Assembly (NCBI RefSeq): GCF_037975245.1
Contig: NC_092581.1
Location: 20,174,303 to 20,238,302, forward strand
From: Apostichopus japonicus
Taxonomy: Eukaryota > Echinodermata > Holothuroidea > Aspidochirotida > Stichopodidae
DNA length: 64,000 nucleotides
Direction of reading: 5' to 3'
Part shown: positions 38,801-53,800 of the stretch, piece after piece
How the letters are laid out: each line of letters begins with the position of its first letter
Position numbering within the stretch: the first letter of the stretch is position 1
Translations under genes and position numbers: made by a program
Notes under the pieces: generated by a model
What the model was told of the DNA's origin: nothing
Seen by the model: only the letters and a program-made list of their open reading frames with translations
Databases searched by the model: none

Positions 38801-41800
38801 ACACACCTTCTTGACAGCCAAGTAGTTCAAATCTCAAACCAACTTCTGTATTCCAGGAGATAGGTATAACACGAATAGATTCTGCGTAGATCCACGGATC
38901 AAATGCGATGACCCTCGCACAATGGGAGTTGACGTTACCAGAGAAGACCTGCATAAAATAAAAGGGCAAAGATGTTTAACATCAACTTGTCTGAAAAATA
39001 AGAAGCTCCCATTTATCTTGAAAGGGAAATGGAAAAAATGAGTAAAACATAATAATTATGTTTATTACATCTAGTTATTTATTATTTGTTGGTATGTTGA
39101 CAGCACTATTCAAAGATGGTAAGCAGTCTAAATCAATTTGGGTGACAGATATATATAAATGAAATCGTAATGAGTTGTAAAATCCAGAACAGTGAAAAAA
39201 CTTCCAGCCTCCACCGGGATTCAAACCCGGGCCTCCCGCTTTATATGCGGACACCCTAACCACTAGGCTATGGACGCTGATTATATATATATTTTTTGTT
39301 TTTGTGCTCACCCTTCTCCCTGTTGTTCTGTCTCTGTGAGTGATATAAGCATTTACAGCTCTCTTCGATTGAATCGTAAACTCCTCGACCCATCCAGTCT
39401 CAACACACGCTTGCAAAACGATCCCAGTGATGATGTGGAGGTCTTCAAAATCCACCTGAATCCAGGGCTCGCTATCATCGCTGCTATTCTTCCAACATGA
39501 TCTGCTGTCGTAGCGGACAAACCGAGGGTGAAAACTCTCGTCTGAGTAACTAGAGGCAGATATAGCTCTATCCTGTATGCCAGGTTGCCCTCTCCTCCTG
39601 CGCCCTCGATCGTAGAAATCCTCTTTCAAACCCAGAGGCAATGGACAGTATTCTGCAGAGGTGACAATGTGGAGGTTTTCACATCGCAAGATGAGGTTGA
39701 GGCTGAACACACATTCTGTTCATCCATTGTATAGTACACAATAGTGTGCTTACAATAGTGTACAAGCAATATCAGAGTTGTAATTCAGAGGAAAAAAACT
39801 TACCAAAAAACAACAAATATTATCATGAGATATTTAGATTTCATCAATATTTTAATAAATGAAAATGTTTAATATTGGAGAAACTGGGATCTAACAACAG
39901 CTTTGCTAACTTGGCCCAGTTCCTCCTCATTGTATTAACTATACATATTCATTCACTCATTTACATATTCCTCCTTTTGTTGGATTATTCATTTGCCATC
40001 CTAACATAAAAAAAACCCAAAAAACCAAAACAAAGTTGAATGAGAAAATATTTGAATGGTTCTAAAAAGGTAGAATTTCTAATATCCTTTTCTTATGTAA
40101 ATGAGCTCTCTATTTTATAGAAATATCATATTGCTTACCTGGTAGATGATCCACGAGAAAAAAGTCGCATTCTAATCAAAGAGGAATAATCAGAATGAAG
40201 TATCAAAGTATGGAAAGTCAAATATGATTAATATCAATGATTTCTGTACTTAGTACAGAACACAGACTGTTAAGTCAGTTCCTCGGACGCAATGCAGCAA
40301 ATTTCGATTGAGAAAAACATCTATGGCTGTTATAATGGCCTCAAATGACATGTTTACAATGTATTCCAAAGTTTTGTCGAGGACAAATGGCTTTGAATAT
40401 TACCCAAGGGTGCTCTCTTGTTGATATGAAGTTATAAGAACTCCTATTGGTCGAGTTATTTGAATTATTAAAGAATGGATTAACATTAACTTTTAAGCTT
40501 AGACTGAAGAGGCAGATTAGTCTAGGCTTAAAGGATCCTTCCAGAGATTAAAGGGTGTGAAGACTCGCGCAAAGAGAAACGTCTCATGTCGGTAATCTGA
40601 CCTATTTTCAAATGAGGTGTAACAGAAGTGTTAGACCACCACCATCGATCCCAGAAAATACACACTCACAGCTTGCTACCTTTGGTAATTAGACACTAGT
40701 GTACAGTCAGTACATACTGTACAGCTGCGATCAATATCCACAGCACAGTGTACAAATGATACAAGCACAGTGTACAAACGATGGACATCTCAGGTCCAGC
40801 TTATAATAACAAGGTATCAAGTTTTACTGTCTGCACTTTGTAGTGACAAGCAGAAAACTTCACTTGCAAGCAAGGAAAGTTAACTATTTCAGAGGGCGAC
40901 ACATGGTTTGGGGCGAGTCTTCAATGCCTTTAACATAGTTTACAGGAGAATAACTGGATAGTTGGAAAAGCTAACAAATCATCACTTGCAGAAGATTCTT
41001 TTGTGATGGACTTTAAAATATAGAGAGTAAAATTATGCCTAAAGCCACCCTTTAAAATTAGGAAGGAGCAATTTTATCTTCTCTGTGGTGTTACGGTTTC
41101 CTTTCAGAGTGTGTAGTATAAACGAGTAGATAAATGGGTAAAAGTTTAGTCCAGTGAGAGTTCATCAGTATAAATAAGTTGTTAAGTTTAAGACAAAAAG
41201 AATATTGTACTTAAATAATATGGATGTTTATGATATATTTCAGTATGCACCACTCACCTGTAGAATGGATGTTTAGGATTACATACATAGTAGCTTTCTG
41301 TTGTCTGACATCTACAATTATACTATTATATTTGGTATAAAGGTCCAGAACACTAAACCCCTACGCTAAACTAACTACAACAGACACCCTGATGATGTAC
41401 AATAATAGTGTATGAATATAAAAAAAAAAAAAAAAATAAACAATGTTTTAGACCTTGAAACTATGTACAGTAAAATTGTAAATAATTTACACTAACTAAC
41501 CAATCTTGCTGTATCACCAACAGGGGCGTCGTAATCATAATACTATTGGAGATTTATAAAGCGCAGGAATATCCACCGATAACAGTGCTAATGGCGCATC
41601 AAAATATTACCCTGGTCTACGATAACCTTTCAAACATAGAGAAAATCCCTCCACATGGAGGGCCAAACTGACACTTTTATCTTACAGGTCCCCATTTATA
41701 CACCTGGGTGAAGACAGGCAATGGAGATAAAGTGCCTCGCCCAAGGACACAATGTAATGATCTGGCCAGGACTCAAACCTGCAATCCTTAGATCACAAGC

Positions 41801-44800
41801 CCACACAACATTCTCTCGTATTCAGGACTTTAAAGAGGATGGGGTGTGACCCTGGTGTGGCTGAAGCCAAATCCCAGGTAAAGGAGGGGACTGTGAGTCC
41901 CAGATAAAATGTAACAGGTGCATGCTAAGTCATTTTAAGACTATAAATTAGATCTTTAATTAGGGCTAAACCCAACATTGTGCTAATAATTAAATTTGTA
42001 TTTTGTGTGAGGTTGAAAGGGGACCTGTACACCCCACACCCCTTGGATCCACAATTATGTAGCATGTTACCGACCCTGTTTAATTAGACATCAACACCTA
42101 TGATTTCGTACTGATGCAATAAATACTATCTATAGATATATATATAATAATAATAATAATAATCAGCAGCTATTTTTACGACGCTTAAGCGACCAAAAAT
42201 GTGTGAGAAACCCGCAAGGGCTTATGGATTACAACTTACGGATCGGGTGGCTTTCAATTCAATATTTTCAACCAAATTTGGAATCTTTTCAATTTAGAAA
42301 GTCATTTCAGATGGGAAAGCGTAGATTGCTCTTGGATAAAAACCCACCTTACTATGACCCCGCTGGGAATCAAACCCCAAACCTTCCGATTGCTAAGCCT
42401 CATTGCTTCAAATGCCATTGCCTTTATCCACTTGACCACAACACCAGTTAAGTCTATAGATATGTTACAATCCATATATAAGGTTGTTATAATTCTTGAT
42501 TTTGCTTCCTATATGATACAATAACACAGAAGTACAATAGAGTGATTAGTGATGTGAATAAAGCTGACTATACTAAACCTCAGATACAGTAACCTGGGTG
42601 TTTCATGAATTCTAATAAGGCTAATAAACGATTGAAACCATATACCTAGATGAAACTAACCACAAATGTACTGGTACCCTTCAGAAATCTTACAACAGTT
42701 AAAGAACTGGTATAGCATACAAAAATGGCTACATGCAAAACTGGCAACCAGTTAAATAAAAGACGTATTGCCGTAGTTTTTGTACAAAACAAATAAATCA
42801 ATGTAAGTTTTTATGATTCTGTATTAAAAAAGTTAATGAAATTCAAAACATATTATTATAGAAAATAAGTCTGCCTATAATATTATTCACATACATAACT
42901 CTGAGGTCACTGGTTCAAATCCCATTCCAGCCAGAAATGTCTTTGCTCTTGTAAAGTTTACTTCCCATTTCCCAGTCAGCTTTCTGCTTTGTCCAAGAAT
43001 TTACTTTTAAAAAATATCTTCTCTAGGGTTTATAAGGTTGACTAACTCATTCCTATTCTTGTAATATGGTATTAAACTTATACTAAATTGCCATTTTCTC
43101 ATATAATTGATAATATATAAAACATATCAGTTTATTCAGATGAGCCCACCACTCATCATCAAAGAAACTACACAACTATTTGGTTTTTAGTGCTTCCATT
43201 TTGATTCTAGATTGGACTACTTTATGAACTATATGGTGATTCATGTGTGTGTGTTTCTTATAAAAACAAACAGCACAGTTGAAAGCATGAAATGGCTTTA
43301 TATGAGAGCTTACAAAATTAATAAAACAACTTAAAGAGTCGTTGAGTATGGTATGAACATTCCTCATCCAAAAAAAGAGGAATATTCATATCTTGATGAG
43401 ATCTAGGAATGACAATTTCAATGAACAGAGAGTTAGAAGGTAGCATTTTGTGTGTCGCATAAATTAACATATCTGTGCATTGATGTTATTGGAATATGGA
43501 GTGGTCCCACTCTGTGAGGTTCTTTAAAATCTTTCAATACAATTACAGCAAAACTTGTGGAGTCTGAAGGAGCTATTAGCTCTGGAAGACCTTGACTATG
43601 GTGTACTTAAATTTACTACCAATGGGAAAGGGGGGGGGGGGGGTGATGATCTCTAAAGTGCCTCTCATTGGGTAGTTATGAGGGTTGGGAAGCTTGAACA
43701 AAGTAAGACATGGAGAGAAGTAATATCATTTTAGGTTAAATTTTTATTCTATTTGGGTAAGCTTTACCTTCCAAAAGCTTGACCATTTCTTTTAAAAAAT
43801 ACAGTATTGTTCATATGGATAGATTTAAGGTCTTGCTGTCTTGGGACAGTTCTGTTCTTAATATTTGCTTGAATTTCTTGAGCTGATAAGTCTAAACCCT
43901 ACTGGCTTTTTTCGCACCTTGTCTTGTTGTGACTTGCTCTTCAAATCACTTCCAACGTGGATTCAAGTTGAACTAACTTCAATGCTTTACCAGTATCTTC
44001 AATAAATTATTTGGTCAAATTTTAGTTGGATACTCTCTTTGCATTTGAATACGAATGTGAGTTTTATCCCCAAATTTATTCTCTTAAAAACAGACATATT
44101 CCTTTCACAGATCTATTAGAGCCTTATTTTCCTTTTGGAAATAACATTGCATTACTTCAATCAAGTCATTTACTATTTATATAAGTTAATAGATACACTT
44201 TGACTGTAGCTCCTGACTGGTAAGCTGTTAACTGCTTAGTTGAACGTACAGAAAGTTTTGTGCCCCAAGAAATTAACGACACTGGTACTGATTGAGTTTT
44301 CATTTGCAACAAATCTTTGTGGAGTACTGAGAATTAAGAACCAAATTATGCTAGCAATAGCTCAAGAATGCTGAAATTAGTAACATCACAGTATGCCTAT
44401 TATTAATGCACATGTTGACAGCCAGTTGGGACAATATTCCAATGCTAACACCACTACATACTGTCCCCTCATATCATGCTCAAAAGCACTCGTACTGACA
44501 GTATGAACAGTTCCTAACCTTTATCTGATTCCAATGCTAACACCACTTTATACTGTCCTCTCATATCATGCTTCAAAGCACTCATACTGACAGTATGAAC
44601 AGTTCCTAACCTTTTCTGCTTCTAATGCTGACACCACTCTATACTGTTCTCTCATATCATGCATCAAAGCACTCGTACTGACAGTATGAACAGTTCCTAA
44701 CCTTTATCTAATTCTTATAATGCAAACACTACTCACTACTGTTTTCTCATTTCATGCTTTGAAGTGTGACGGGACAGTCTAGCGCATATACAAAATTAGT

Positions 44801-47800
44801 CACAGCCGGTTGTTGTAGATTACTATTTGTAATCACCGAGTACATTCTCATCATATAACATTCCCTTCACCCAGTACTACAGCCATACAGTAGCATCTAT
44901 CAGACCACCTAAATGTTCTTATACTTATATATTCAAATGTTCATACTATGTCAGGGAATAACTAATCCAGTAATGTGCACATCTGGAAATGCTGTATGAT
45001 ATGGGTAAATTGCTATCAATCAAATAGTAGTTTTGTGCAGGAATCATAGTAATTTACAAGAGACAAAATTCAAAGTCTTCAAAACTGATACACAAAATTT
45101 GAATATGCTAATTACGCCCTGTCTAATTACTCCCTGTGTGTTTTAATTAACTTTATAGTAATTCATGCGTAAGAACTGTTGTTCATTATTGACTGTACAA
45201 AACAGTATATTTCATTGCAGAATGTAGCATTGAAAGTTATGTGCAGGATGATGTGAAATATGTTTAAATAGATTTATACTCTTAATATATATATTCTAAT
45301 TACTCCCTGTGTGTTTTAATTAACTTTATAGTAATTCATGCGTAAGAACTGTTGGTCATTATTTACTGTACATGACTATGTCATTTCAAGAATGTAGCAT
45401 TGAAAGTTATGTGCAGGATGATGTGAAATATGTTTGAATAGATTTATAATCTACCACCACCGTTACCTTCACCATCAGAAAAGTCAAACAACGGTTGCAA
45501 GTATAACTAATGGTATAATATGTAGTGCAGTCTTTAAAGCTAACTTCATCACAACATGCAAAACAGTTGGTAACATAAAGTGCTTTTCTCTACGGCATGT
45601 CAAACAAATTATTCCACACATACCTAAGACAGAGCGTTTCCGTTTTACGGCATTCTCCACTGAACTCGGGAGAAAAAGTTAGAAAAAAGCAAAAAAAGGA
45701 ACAAAAACAAAAACAACATGAAAAACAGTAATATTAATTTAATTCAAATTGTGACCTCTTATCATTTTTAGTCAAAGTTTGTTTTCTTCACTTGTCAATG
45801 GATATATATTTGACCGCTTCTGTTTAGAAAAGAACTGGCATCTGTATACTTAAAGAAAAGTAGAGTAGTTACCCGTTTCAGTCCTAATAAAGACATCTAT
45901 TTCCTCGTGAAACTCCAGCAGGTCTCCTTCGACAGAGGTAGGAGCCACGCTGGACCACATGCAACTCAAAGAAGAAAAATATTCTGTACCTTCATATCTG
46001 TAACTATGAATTACCAAAGAAAGAAGACAAGAATTTATTTCAAGATGTAGATAGCGAAATTGTTTTTTCCTCCCTCCCCCAGCCACCCCCCCTCCCAAGA
46101 ACCCCTTACACAAATATCTTAAAACAGCAAAATTAATTTTTAATGCTTCATGAAGATGAAATTCATAATGAGAGATGCTGGAAATGAAAATAATAAATAA
46201 ATCATAATTTTATGCATCTTTCAAAAAAGCAGAGGTGTTACAGTACATGCATCCACAAAGTAATTGATTCTTATCGGTTAGAACAGTTGTCTGTTTAGAA
46301 ACCAAGTGTGTATGACAAGGGTTTTCTATAAGGTGTCTAAGAGGGCCAGATAGACAATTGGTAGGAGGCAAAAGGCTAAAGAGAACCAAAATCTCAATTT
46401 ATCCGAAAATGCACAATGTAAGAGCTGACTAGGCTGGAAGGGTGAGCAAGTCATGGGCTTTTAAGGGCCTGAATACCTCATGAGTCTAACAATGGGGCTG
46501 ATTATTAATTTCAAAAAAAAAATTTAATGATGAAATTGTAGCTGACCGATATTATTCACATCGACAACTCATAACATCAGATTAAAACCCACACTGAACT
46601 GATATTACCATCAGTGGTACCTAAATACATGCTTAGATCTTGAACTTGATGCCCAATGCCCATGAATTTCATACCATTGGTATTCTGGCACTTTGTTGAT
46701 CTCCAGTCACAAGTGATTTCACCTTGGAACAAAGCTGCCTTACAACGATAACCGTGTCAACGACTGTACGATTAAATTACGAGACTTAATTACACATACA
46801 TTCCCTAAAGAATCATTTATAGGGTAGCTGCTGCTGTCCTCATGCTCAACTTTCAGTATATATCTAACATTAGAAAATTGCATCAAAGTAAAAACGCTGC
46901 GGTGCCCACAAGCAAGGACCATTGGTATCTTTGGTGGATACCAGACTGTAATAAGCTGGGGAATGGCAGAGGGAGGGTCTAAGGAGAGAAGTTCCAATGT
47001 TTTGAGAAGAAAAAAAAAGTTGGCATGATGAGGTTTCGATCAAAAGAAGCACTTAATATATTAAGGGTTGAAAAGTGAATATTTAATGCACTGAGAAAGA
47101 AAAAGAAGAATAGAAAAGAAAATTGAAACATTCCATGAATTATATTATCCAAGACAAACTCTTGGCTATCACTGCAATCTAACTTTGAAGAGAAATCTTA
47201 AAGAAAGTAGCACCAATTGTATGTCAAGAACCCAACAGATATGGCGCTATTAACTCATTCAATTTTGGATGCAGGCTAATTGCCGACTGATTACGAATTA
47301 GCTAGTTCTGAGTCGTGTCAATTTGAGTTGGGATAACTCAACTGATACAAGTTCTGACTGGCAGTTTGCAATTTTGCCACGACTACCACTGCTCAGTCTG
47401 AAGAAATGTAAGTAATTCAAGGAAAAATACATCTTCAGGTGGTGGTGATTTTGTATTGGTAGTTAATAACAGAAAAAACTTGTTCAGTCTGAAGGGATCT
47501 GCTGTACGACGATAGGTCTGGGTGACTATTGAAAATTGGGTCCTGACAGCCGACAGTTCGGGTAGTGTTCGGCTGGCTAAGTCACGATAGTAATTTTCTT
47601 ACTACTATGGCAATTGCTGGCTGGCATATTTGTTTTTGGAAGTTAGGATTAATATCTGACAATATTATGTAACTTAGCAGGGATGGGTCTTGACAAAGTA
47701 GGAATGAGAGGGTATGGCTAAACTGATGAGCTGTTACATTGTTTGTAAATAGTTTAGGCCAGCTGTTTAATCATACAACTTCTCAAGATAATTAACCAAC

Positions 47801-50800
47801 AATGAATACATACATGAATGAACGACAAGTAAAACTCATGTCAAAGAGACAGTAGGACGCACAGTCTTCTTCAGTGAATCTATCCAAGTAAAGATTCTGC
47901 AGGTCACTATGCTCAAATGAGCTTATGTCAAAGGTGACTTTAGGAAGGCGATGAAACTTGCCCAAGTCTTGCGACAAACCTGAAAGTGAGAAAAAAATTG
48001 TTAACTTTTATTATACGGGAGTATGGATTGCTTGAAAGAAGAAGAACTATAAAAATTTTACGTGAAGTACTGAAGGATAGTGTCACGAACGACTTTATTC
48101 ATTGTACGTGTATTCAGTATATGCTGGTCAGGGTGATAAGTAGGTCACTAGTCGTGACTGACAACTTGTGCGTTTTTTCTGGAAGCTACGAGAAATGATG
48201 GCGCTATTCGGTATTAGCGAGTACAAATTTCCAGAACATACGGGAAGTAATTTTTAGCAGGTAACCGGATATCGTCGACCAATGAACGTTGAACTATCAG
48301 TCGTATCTTCGAGACATGGATGATTCTCGATGTTTTTCCGTCAGGATTCCTGGAAAAGAACTTTCGAGAGATTAAACCCGGCTATATATAAGCAGAGATA
48401 TTTTCGGTGATGAGGAGTTTAGTTCAGAGTTTTCCGATCTATTGTGAAAAGAAATTCATCTGAGATAAAAGATTAATCGAGGGGACGGACGGAGGAACCG
48501 GTGGACTGTTTGTTTATTAGAATGGTGCGTCGTTTAACCGGGACAGGCGTGACTTCGGCAGAGTTTTTCGGAGTTCACCCAGGAGGAAGCCATCCTTGGG
48601 ATACAAACGTTGAGTCGAATTGGACCAGCGGGGAACGGTTTTGCTCCTGACCAAGTCACGAGATACCAGCCTACGAGGGAGAATCCCGACATCGTTGTTG
48701 GTGACGCAAGGAGGTCAGAACAGCTACGAAAGGAACCGAGAGCCGGCACGCGCCGCGTAAGATAAGTTAAGTAATCTTTTAAAAATTTAACGGCCGTATT
48801 ATATTGTAAAATCTGTCTGTAATATTCCAAATTTCTAGTACCAATAATCCTTGTACAAATCAGTAGAAATCGTATCATTGTAAATATATCGATTTTGTTA
48901 ACTTTCAGAAACCTCTCAGTAGTCTTTTGGTCCTCTGAGTTTACTTCCCTGAATCTATCTAAAATTTTATTTTTATCGGCTTTGAAGGCCAAAGGAAAAA
49001 CCAGGGGTCGCAACAGAGGGGGCGCTAGAGGGTGCCATTTTGTATTATTCCACGGAAGTTGTGACAGATAGTATCATCAGCATATAGACATACACTGATA
49101 CATATAGACATACACTGATAGACATACACTGGTACTACAATAAATGATCTATGCAGGGTCCTTGTGTCCTACTGATTTGCTATTTGAGTTTGTCTTTGTT
49201 CTGTCTCTCATCTGTTCCACAGCCGATTCTTTTCAACTGTTTGATTTTGGTCAGAGACAACTAAATTGTTGTCGGACAAAAAACTACTTTTGCTATTGTC
49301 TGAAGAAGAACTGGATCCGTTTTTGGACAGTAAAAGTAAAAGTAAGACATACCTTCGGCTACATATTATTCTTATTGGACAACCAACTTTGATGTCCAGA
49401 CAACTAAAAAGGTAGATAGGTTCAACCCTTCCCCCCACCCCAGCAAAGAAATGGCTCTATAGGTATGGCCAACAAGTAATGGCTGGCTGGACAACTTAGT
49501 TGGTAAAGCGCTGGACTCGAAACCCAGAGGTTATAGGTTGAAATCCTCTTCTAGCCATAATTTTTCTTTGCTCTCTAGGGCCTCAGACCCTGGGGGATAT
49601 ACCAGCAGAGTTATTTTTTTACACGTCATGGGTTCAACTGCACGGTAGTGCACCATCTTTGTATGAACAAACCACACAATGAACTCGGCACTGCAAAGAC
49701 AAGCTTAAATTAAAATCAGTGAATGTTGCAATTCTAATCTAGATCTTTCATAAATTTCTTTTGCAATTACTGGTTGTCTGACAAAACCCACCCTTACAGA
49801 ATGGCTTAGCTTGTTAAATAATACTATGTCGAAGAAAGTTCACTAGTAATGGAAATTTCACCCTGGGTAATACTTGGAGACTATGAACACAAAGAGATGC
49901 CTGAAAGTACGCCGCGTCTGCGGAAAAGGTTGTTTTCATGTTTGGTAACGTCCGCAGAAAATTGTTTCTTGTTTTTTTATCAATATGGCTTTGTCTGCAC
50001 GAAAGCTTTCTTGGTTTTTGGAATTCGACTGCGTCTGCAGAAAAGTTTATCTTTTGCATAATATGGTCAACACACACAGGTTCAAGCAACATACTGTTTC
50101 ATTCTAAAGACGTAAGAACTTTGGTACAACATTCACTACCTTTATTACGTACTGTACCAAATTAGCTCAAATTTTTGGAGATCATTTTGTCAAAATAATT
50201 TACAATTTTGTTGGATACTTTCAATCACTGTTTGCTTGGATGGATGATAATCAATAACAGTCACAGAAGTGTCTAGATGATGAATGGCCTTGAATCAAAT
50301 TAAATTGTTACTGCCTTTTGTTTTAGCAAATTATTTGGCAATATTTGAGTACTGTAGAAATTTTGAAATTGTCTTTAATAGTTTTATCAATATTCTTTGA
50401 TACTTGTACAATGTGTAGAATGTTTGTGACAAATGCAACTGTACGCTAGCAGAGAATGAATTTAAATACAAGAGATTTGCTTCAAAGCATTGCATGCAGT
50501 GGTTATATATATACTGGATTCCAAACCTAATATGCAGATTTCAATCAAATATAATTGTGTTTGTGGAATGAAGAGTCAAAATAACTTTGGCAGGATTTTG
50601 TCAACAACAAGAGTTTTGTTTGTCCACTGTTGCTATGTTAATGACCTGTGCACTTACCAATCGCCTAGATAAAGTTGGGTGTGCAGCTGTCACGCAAATA
50701 TTTGATGAAAAACAGTTGGTGTTTGGTATAAATGGATAATCTAACTGAATGAGTGATGTAAATATCGTCTTTTCTTGTCCACAAGCATTATCAAATAAAA

Positions 50801-53800
50801 ATCAAGACCAACCAAACTTATATGACTAAGTTGCTAACTATCTAAGTAAATTGCAGTAGCTTGCTTTGGTTTCATATTTTTACTACTTCAATGGAAAAAA
50901 ACATATCCAATACTTCAGACTTACTTCTTACTATCATGATTCTTTAACGAAATCAGCAGATATCTATCTTCATAAACTCAGAGATATCAGTTTGTGTGCA
51001 CACAGATTGACTGTGTTTTAACTTAGTTCTTGAGAATAACAAAGTAACAAACCATGATGAGATATGCAACTCTTGTTCCTTTTGTAATCGTGTGTGTGTG
51101 CTGTTTTCTTTCTTGTAGCCTAAATTTGTAAACTGCACTGTTTTTTGCCAAAAAAAACTATACCGTCGTTTGCTAGGAACGCAGTAAAAAAATATTTGAA
51201 TACTAGTTGATAGGTACTTTGTCAAGAAACATCCAACCTTCGATAGTGTTTCTAACTATTGTGTGCCATTTAAAATTCCCTATAAAACAAATAAATACAA
51301 TACACAAGATATGATTTCACAGGAAGTTATTAAAGAATGTGTTCTTCTACTCACAAATATCAATTTGGCAGAATCCTTGCTGCATATCGTTGTTCCCATC
51401 TTGATAGAAACACCAAGGTTTTTCACTGCCAGTGGGGTTTCTACAATAATTGTTTGAGAGATCTAATTGGAGAGACAAGGAAGACAACAAAAGAGTGGTT
51501 TTGAGAAAAACAACAACATTTTTGTACTGACAAATCTGGAGATAAATCTAACGTCTACACAATTATTGGTCCTTTTTTAATTATTAGATCTACTTTGGTA
51601 TATATACTGAAACATAAAACTTGTAAATCACTGAAATGTAACTCAAAAACTCTACTGCTGTAATCATTGAACACAAATTAATAGTACTGAGAGATTCATG
51701 CATTTAGACAAAGAATAGCTGAGTTACAGGAATTCTGGATAGAAACCTTAACAAACAAATATCGAAAAGGGAACAAAATACTACGCTGGACACACAAAGG
51801 TAGGCATTTGATTTGACTGTCTGTAAACATCTGGTCTTACCTATACTCAGATAAACTTTTTGTTGTTGTTGTTGCATAGGTTGGGGTGGGGTGGGGTTGG
51901 GGATGGGGCCAGGAAGACGAGGAACATTGCAGCAGTCCTTTAGTCAGTATTACCTGCATCAGAATATATCTGCACATCCAACACATCAGGGGGCACATCA
52001 CTCCAGTCAATACAAACATAGCCATTATCTGTGTGATGTCCTATGTCCCTGTAGTCCTCCCCTGATCCGTTGTAACAACCTGATCGTACTGTATAAAAAG
52101 AAAAAAGATAAAGAAAAATATTACATTTATACACTATCAATTCTAATTTTTTGTTAGTTTGAGGGATGTAAAAATGATACCTTATGTTCAAAATTACTGT
52201 GCGGACACTGCAATAGTATATATACCAAATACCATGCAAGTACACTGAAGCAAGCAAAACTCTGCAATATTTACCAATTTCATCACAGGGCTTAATAGGA
52301 AGATCAAAGAAGAAAACAAATTTATTCACCAAGTTTTTCCTGTAATTCCATATAATCTTTGCAAGTCAACACAAAGTGCTTACAGCTTGGTACAGTCTGG
52401 TCCACTCAGTAGAACTACTGTATGCTAAATTGTGTACATTATAAAAGTACATTTAAAATGGAGTTTGGTCAACAAAATTTCCAAATACACTGCAAGCTAC
52501 CTTAAACAATATTTCTTGACCAAAGGAAGGTTAATATAAGCAAGTACTCTTTTCTCCTTTCAAAATTCTATAGCAAAGACACTTGCCATACTAGTATTAA
52601 AGGCAGTCACAATTTGTCCCAAATTTTGGAAGTAAAAGTAAAATTTGAAAATTGCGGACCATTATTTGACTTTCTAGCAACTTGGGAACAATACCGATGA
52701 TTTTTCATCACAGATGAAAACACTTTAGAATACTAAATATTTCAACTATGTAGCACAACTTTTTGAATTGGAATGGACTATAGTCAAGCTAACAGCTACA
52801 TATAGTTGCATGGATTATATTATCAAACAGGGGCAGGAAATAGATAAAAAATACTCAACAGATATATTTTTTAATGTTCTCCATTAGCAGTTAACAGAAT
52901 TTAGCCACTTACTGTTACAAACAGGTATCTGACATCTGATCCACTCCTGGTTTGACTCACTCCAACATCCCGGCCATTGTATGAAATAATCTGGTAGACT
53001 TCTACAGAGTTTACCTGATAGACCTGTAAACCATATCAAACATTTATATTTAGCTATAATGGTACGTTATATAATGTTCATGATCATTTCTCAAACAGTT
53101 AATGTGTTGTTTATCTGTGGCATGTACATTCTTGGGGAACAAGCAATATAGGCAAACCCCTTTGAATTTGCATTGATATAGTACTGTAGTAGGCTACTTT
53201 AAATCTTACACTTATCATGGCCAGGTCTGACACCATGGCTACAACTCAGGGTAAAAGTACAACTGATATCATAAAGCATATATCCGAGTTTGCAGACCTA
53301 TTTACTGAAAGTAACTTTACAATCATCATACATACAAGTTGTTTTAGGAGGATTTTCCAGTGATGCACATCAAAGGTGCAGGTTCTTGCATGTACTGTAA
53401 ACCCTCCCATTTGTTCTGATATAGATTTTACCAATACTACTAGTACTCTTGGCCAGCATATCTGGCAAATGGTGCAGTATGTGTGGGACTCTGTGACTTG
53501 ACTTATAAATTAAACTGAACATGCATCGACGATATACTGACATAGTTAACCACTGTATGGTTGTAGCCAGGCTGTTTAGGCTATAGGGCCTAGGCCATCT
53601 TCGGATGCCATTACATTTGGACTTTCACTAATTAATTAATGTTAGTTCAGTTGTGCCTTTGATACCTCAATTTTGTTACCAACTTGATCCACCCACATAC
53701 CCCTGTGCAAAAAAAGCCATATTAACATTGTGCATATAGGCTAGGCCTATCTATGCTGTATGAAACACGCTCACATGTGTTTGCCTAGGCCTCGAACAGT

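Larger units (their letters stand above)
40934..45872. other. Rest of intron 11, no exon recognised
   Basis: Apart from the SINEs and tandem repeats listed, this stretch shows no domain-like open frame. A G-run lies at 43630-43644. A missed small exon is possible. Confidence 0.5.

Noticed and set aside
39206-39280. tRNA gene
   Set aside because: Fold is good but the anticodon loop would read AUA and the head is fused to a SINE-like tail; kept as SINE.
46609-46743. Cysteine-containing open frame just after exon 10
   Set aside because: Exits in phase 1 with either donor, while exon 11 requires phase 2; the PAN domain is complete without it.
48534-49013. 159-codon minus-strand frame
   Set aside because: Lies wholly inside the solo LTR and begins in no recognisable gene; LTR sequence is not coding.
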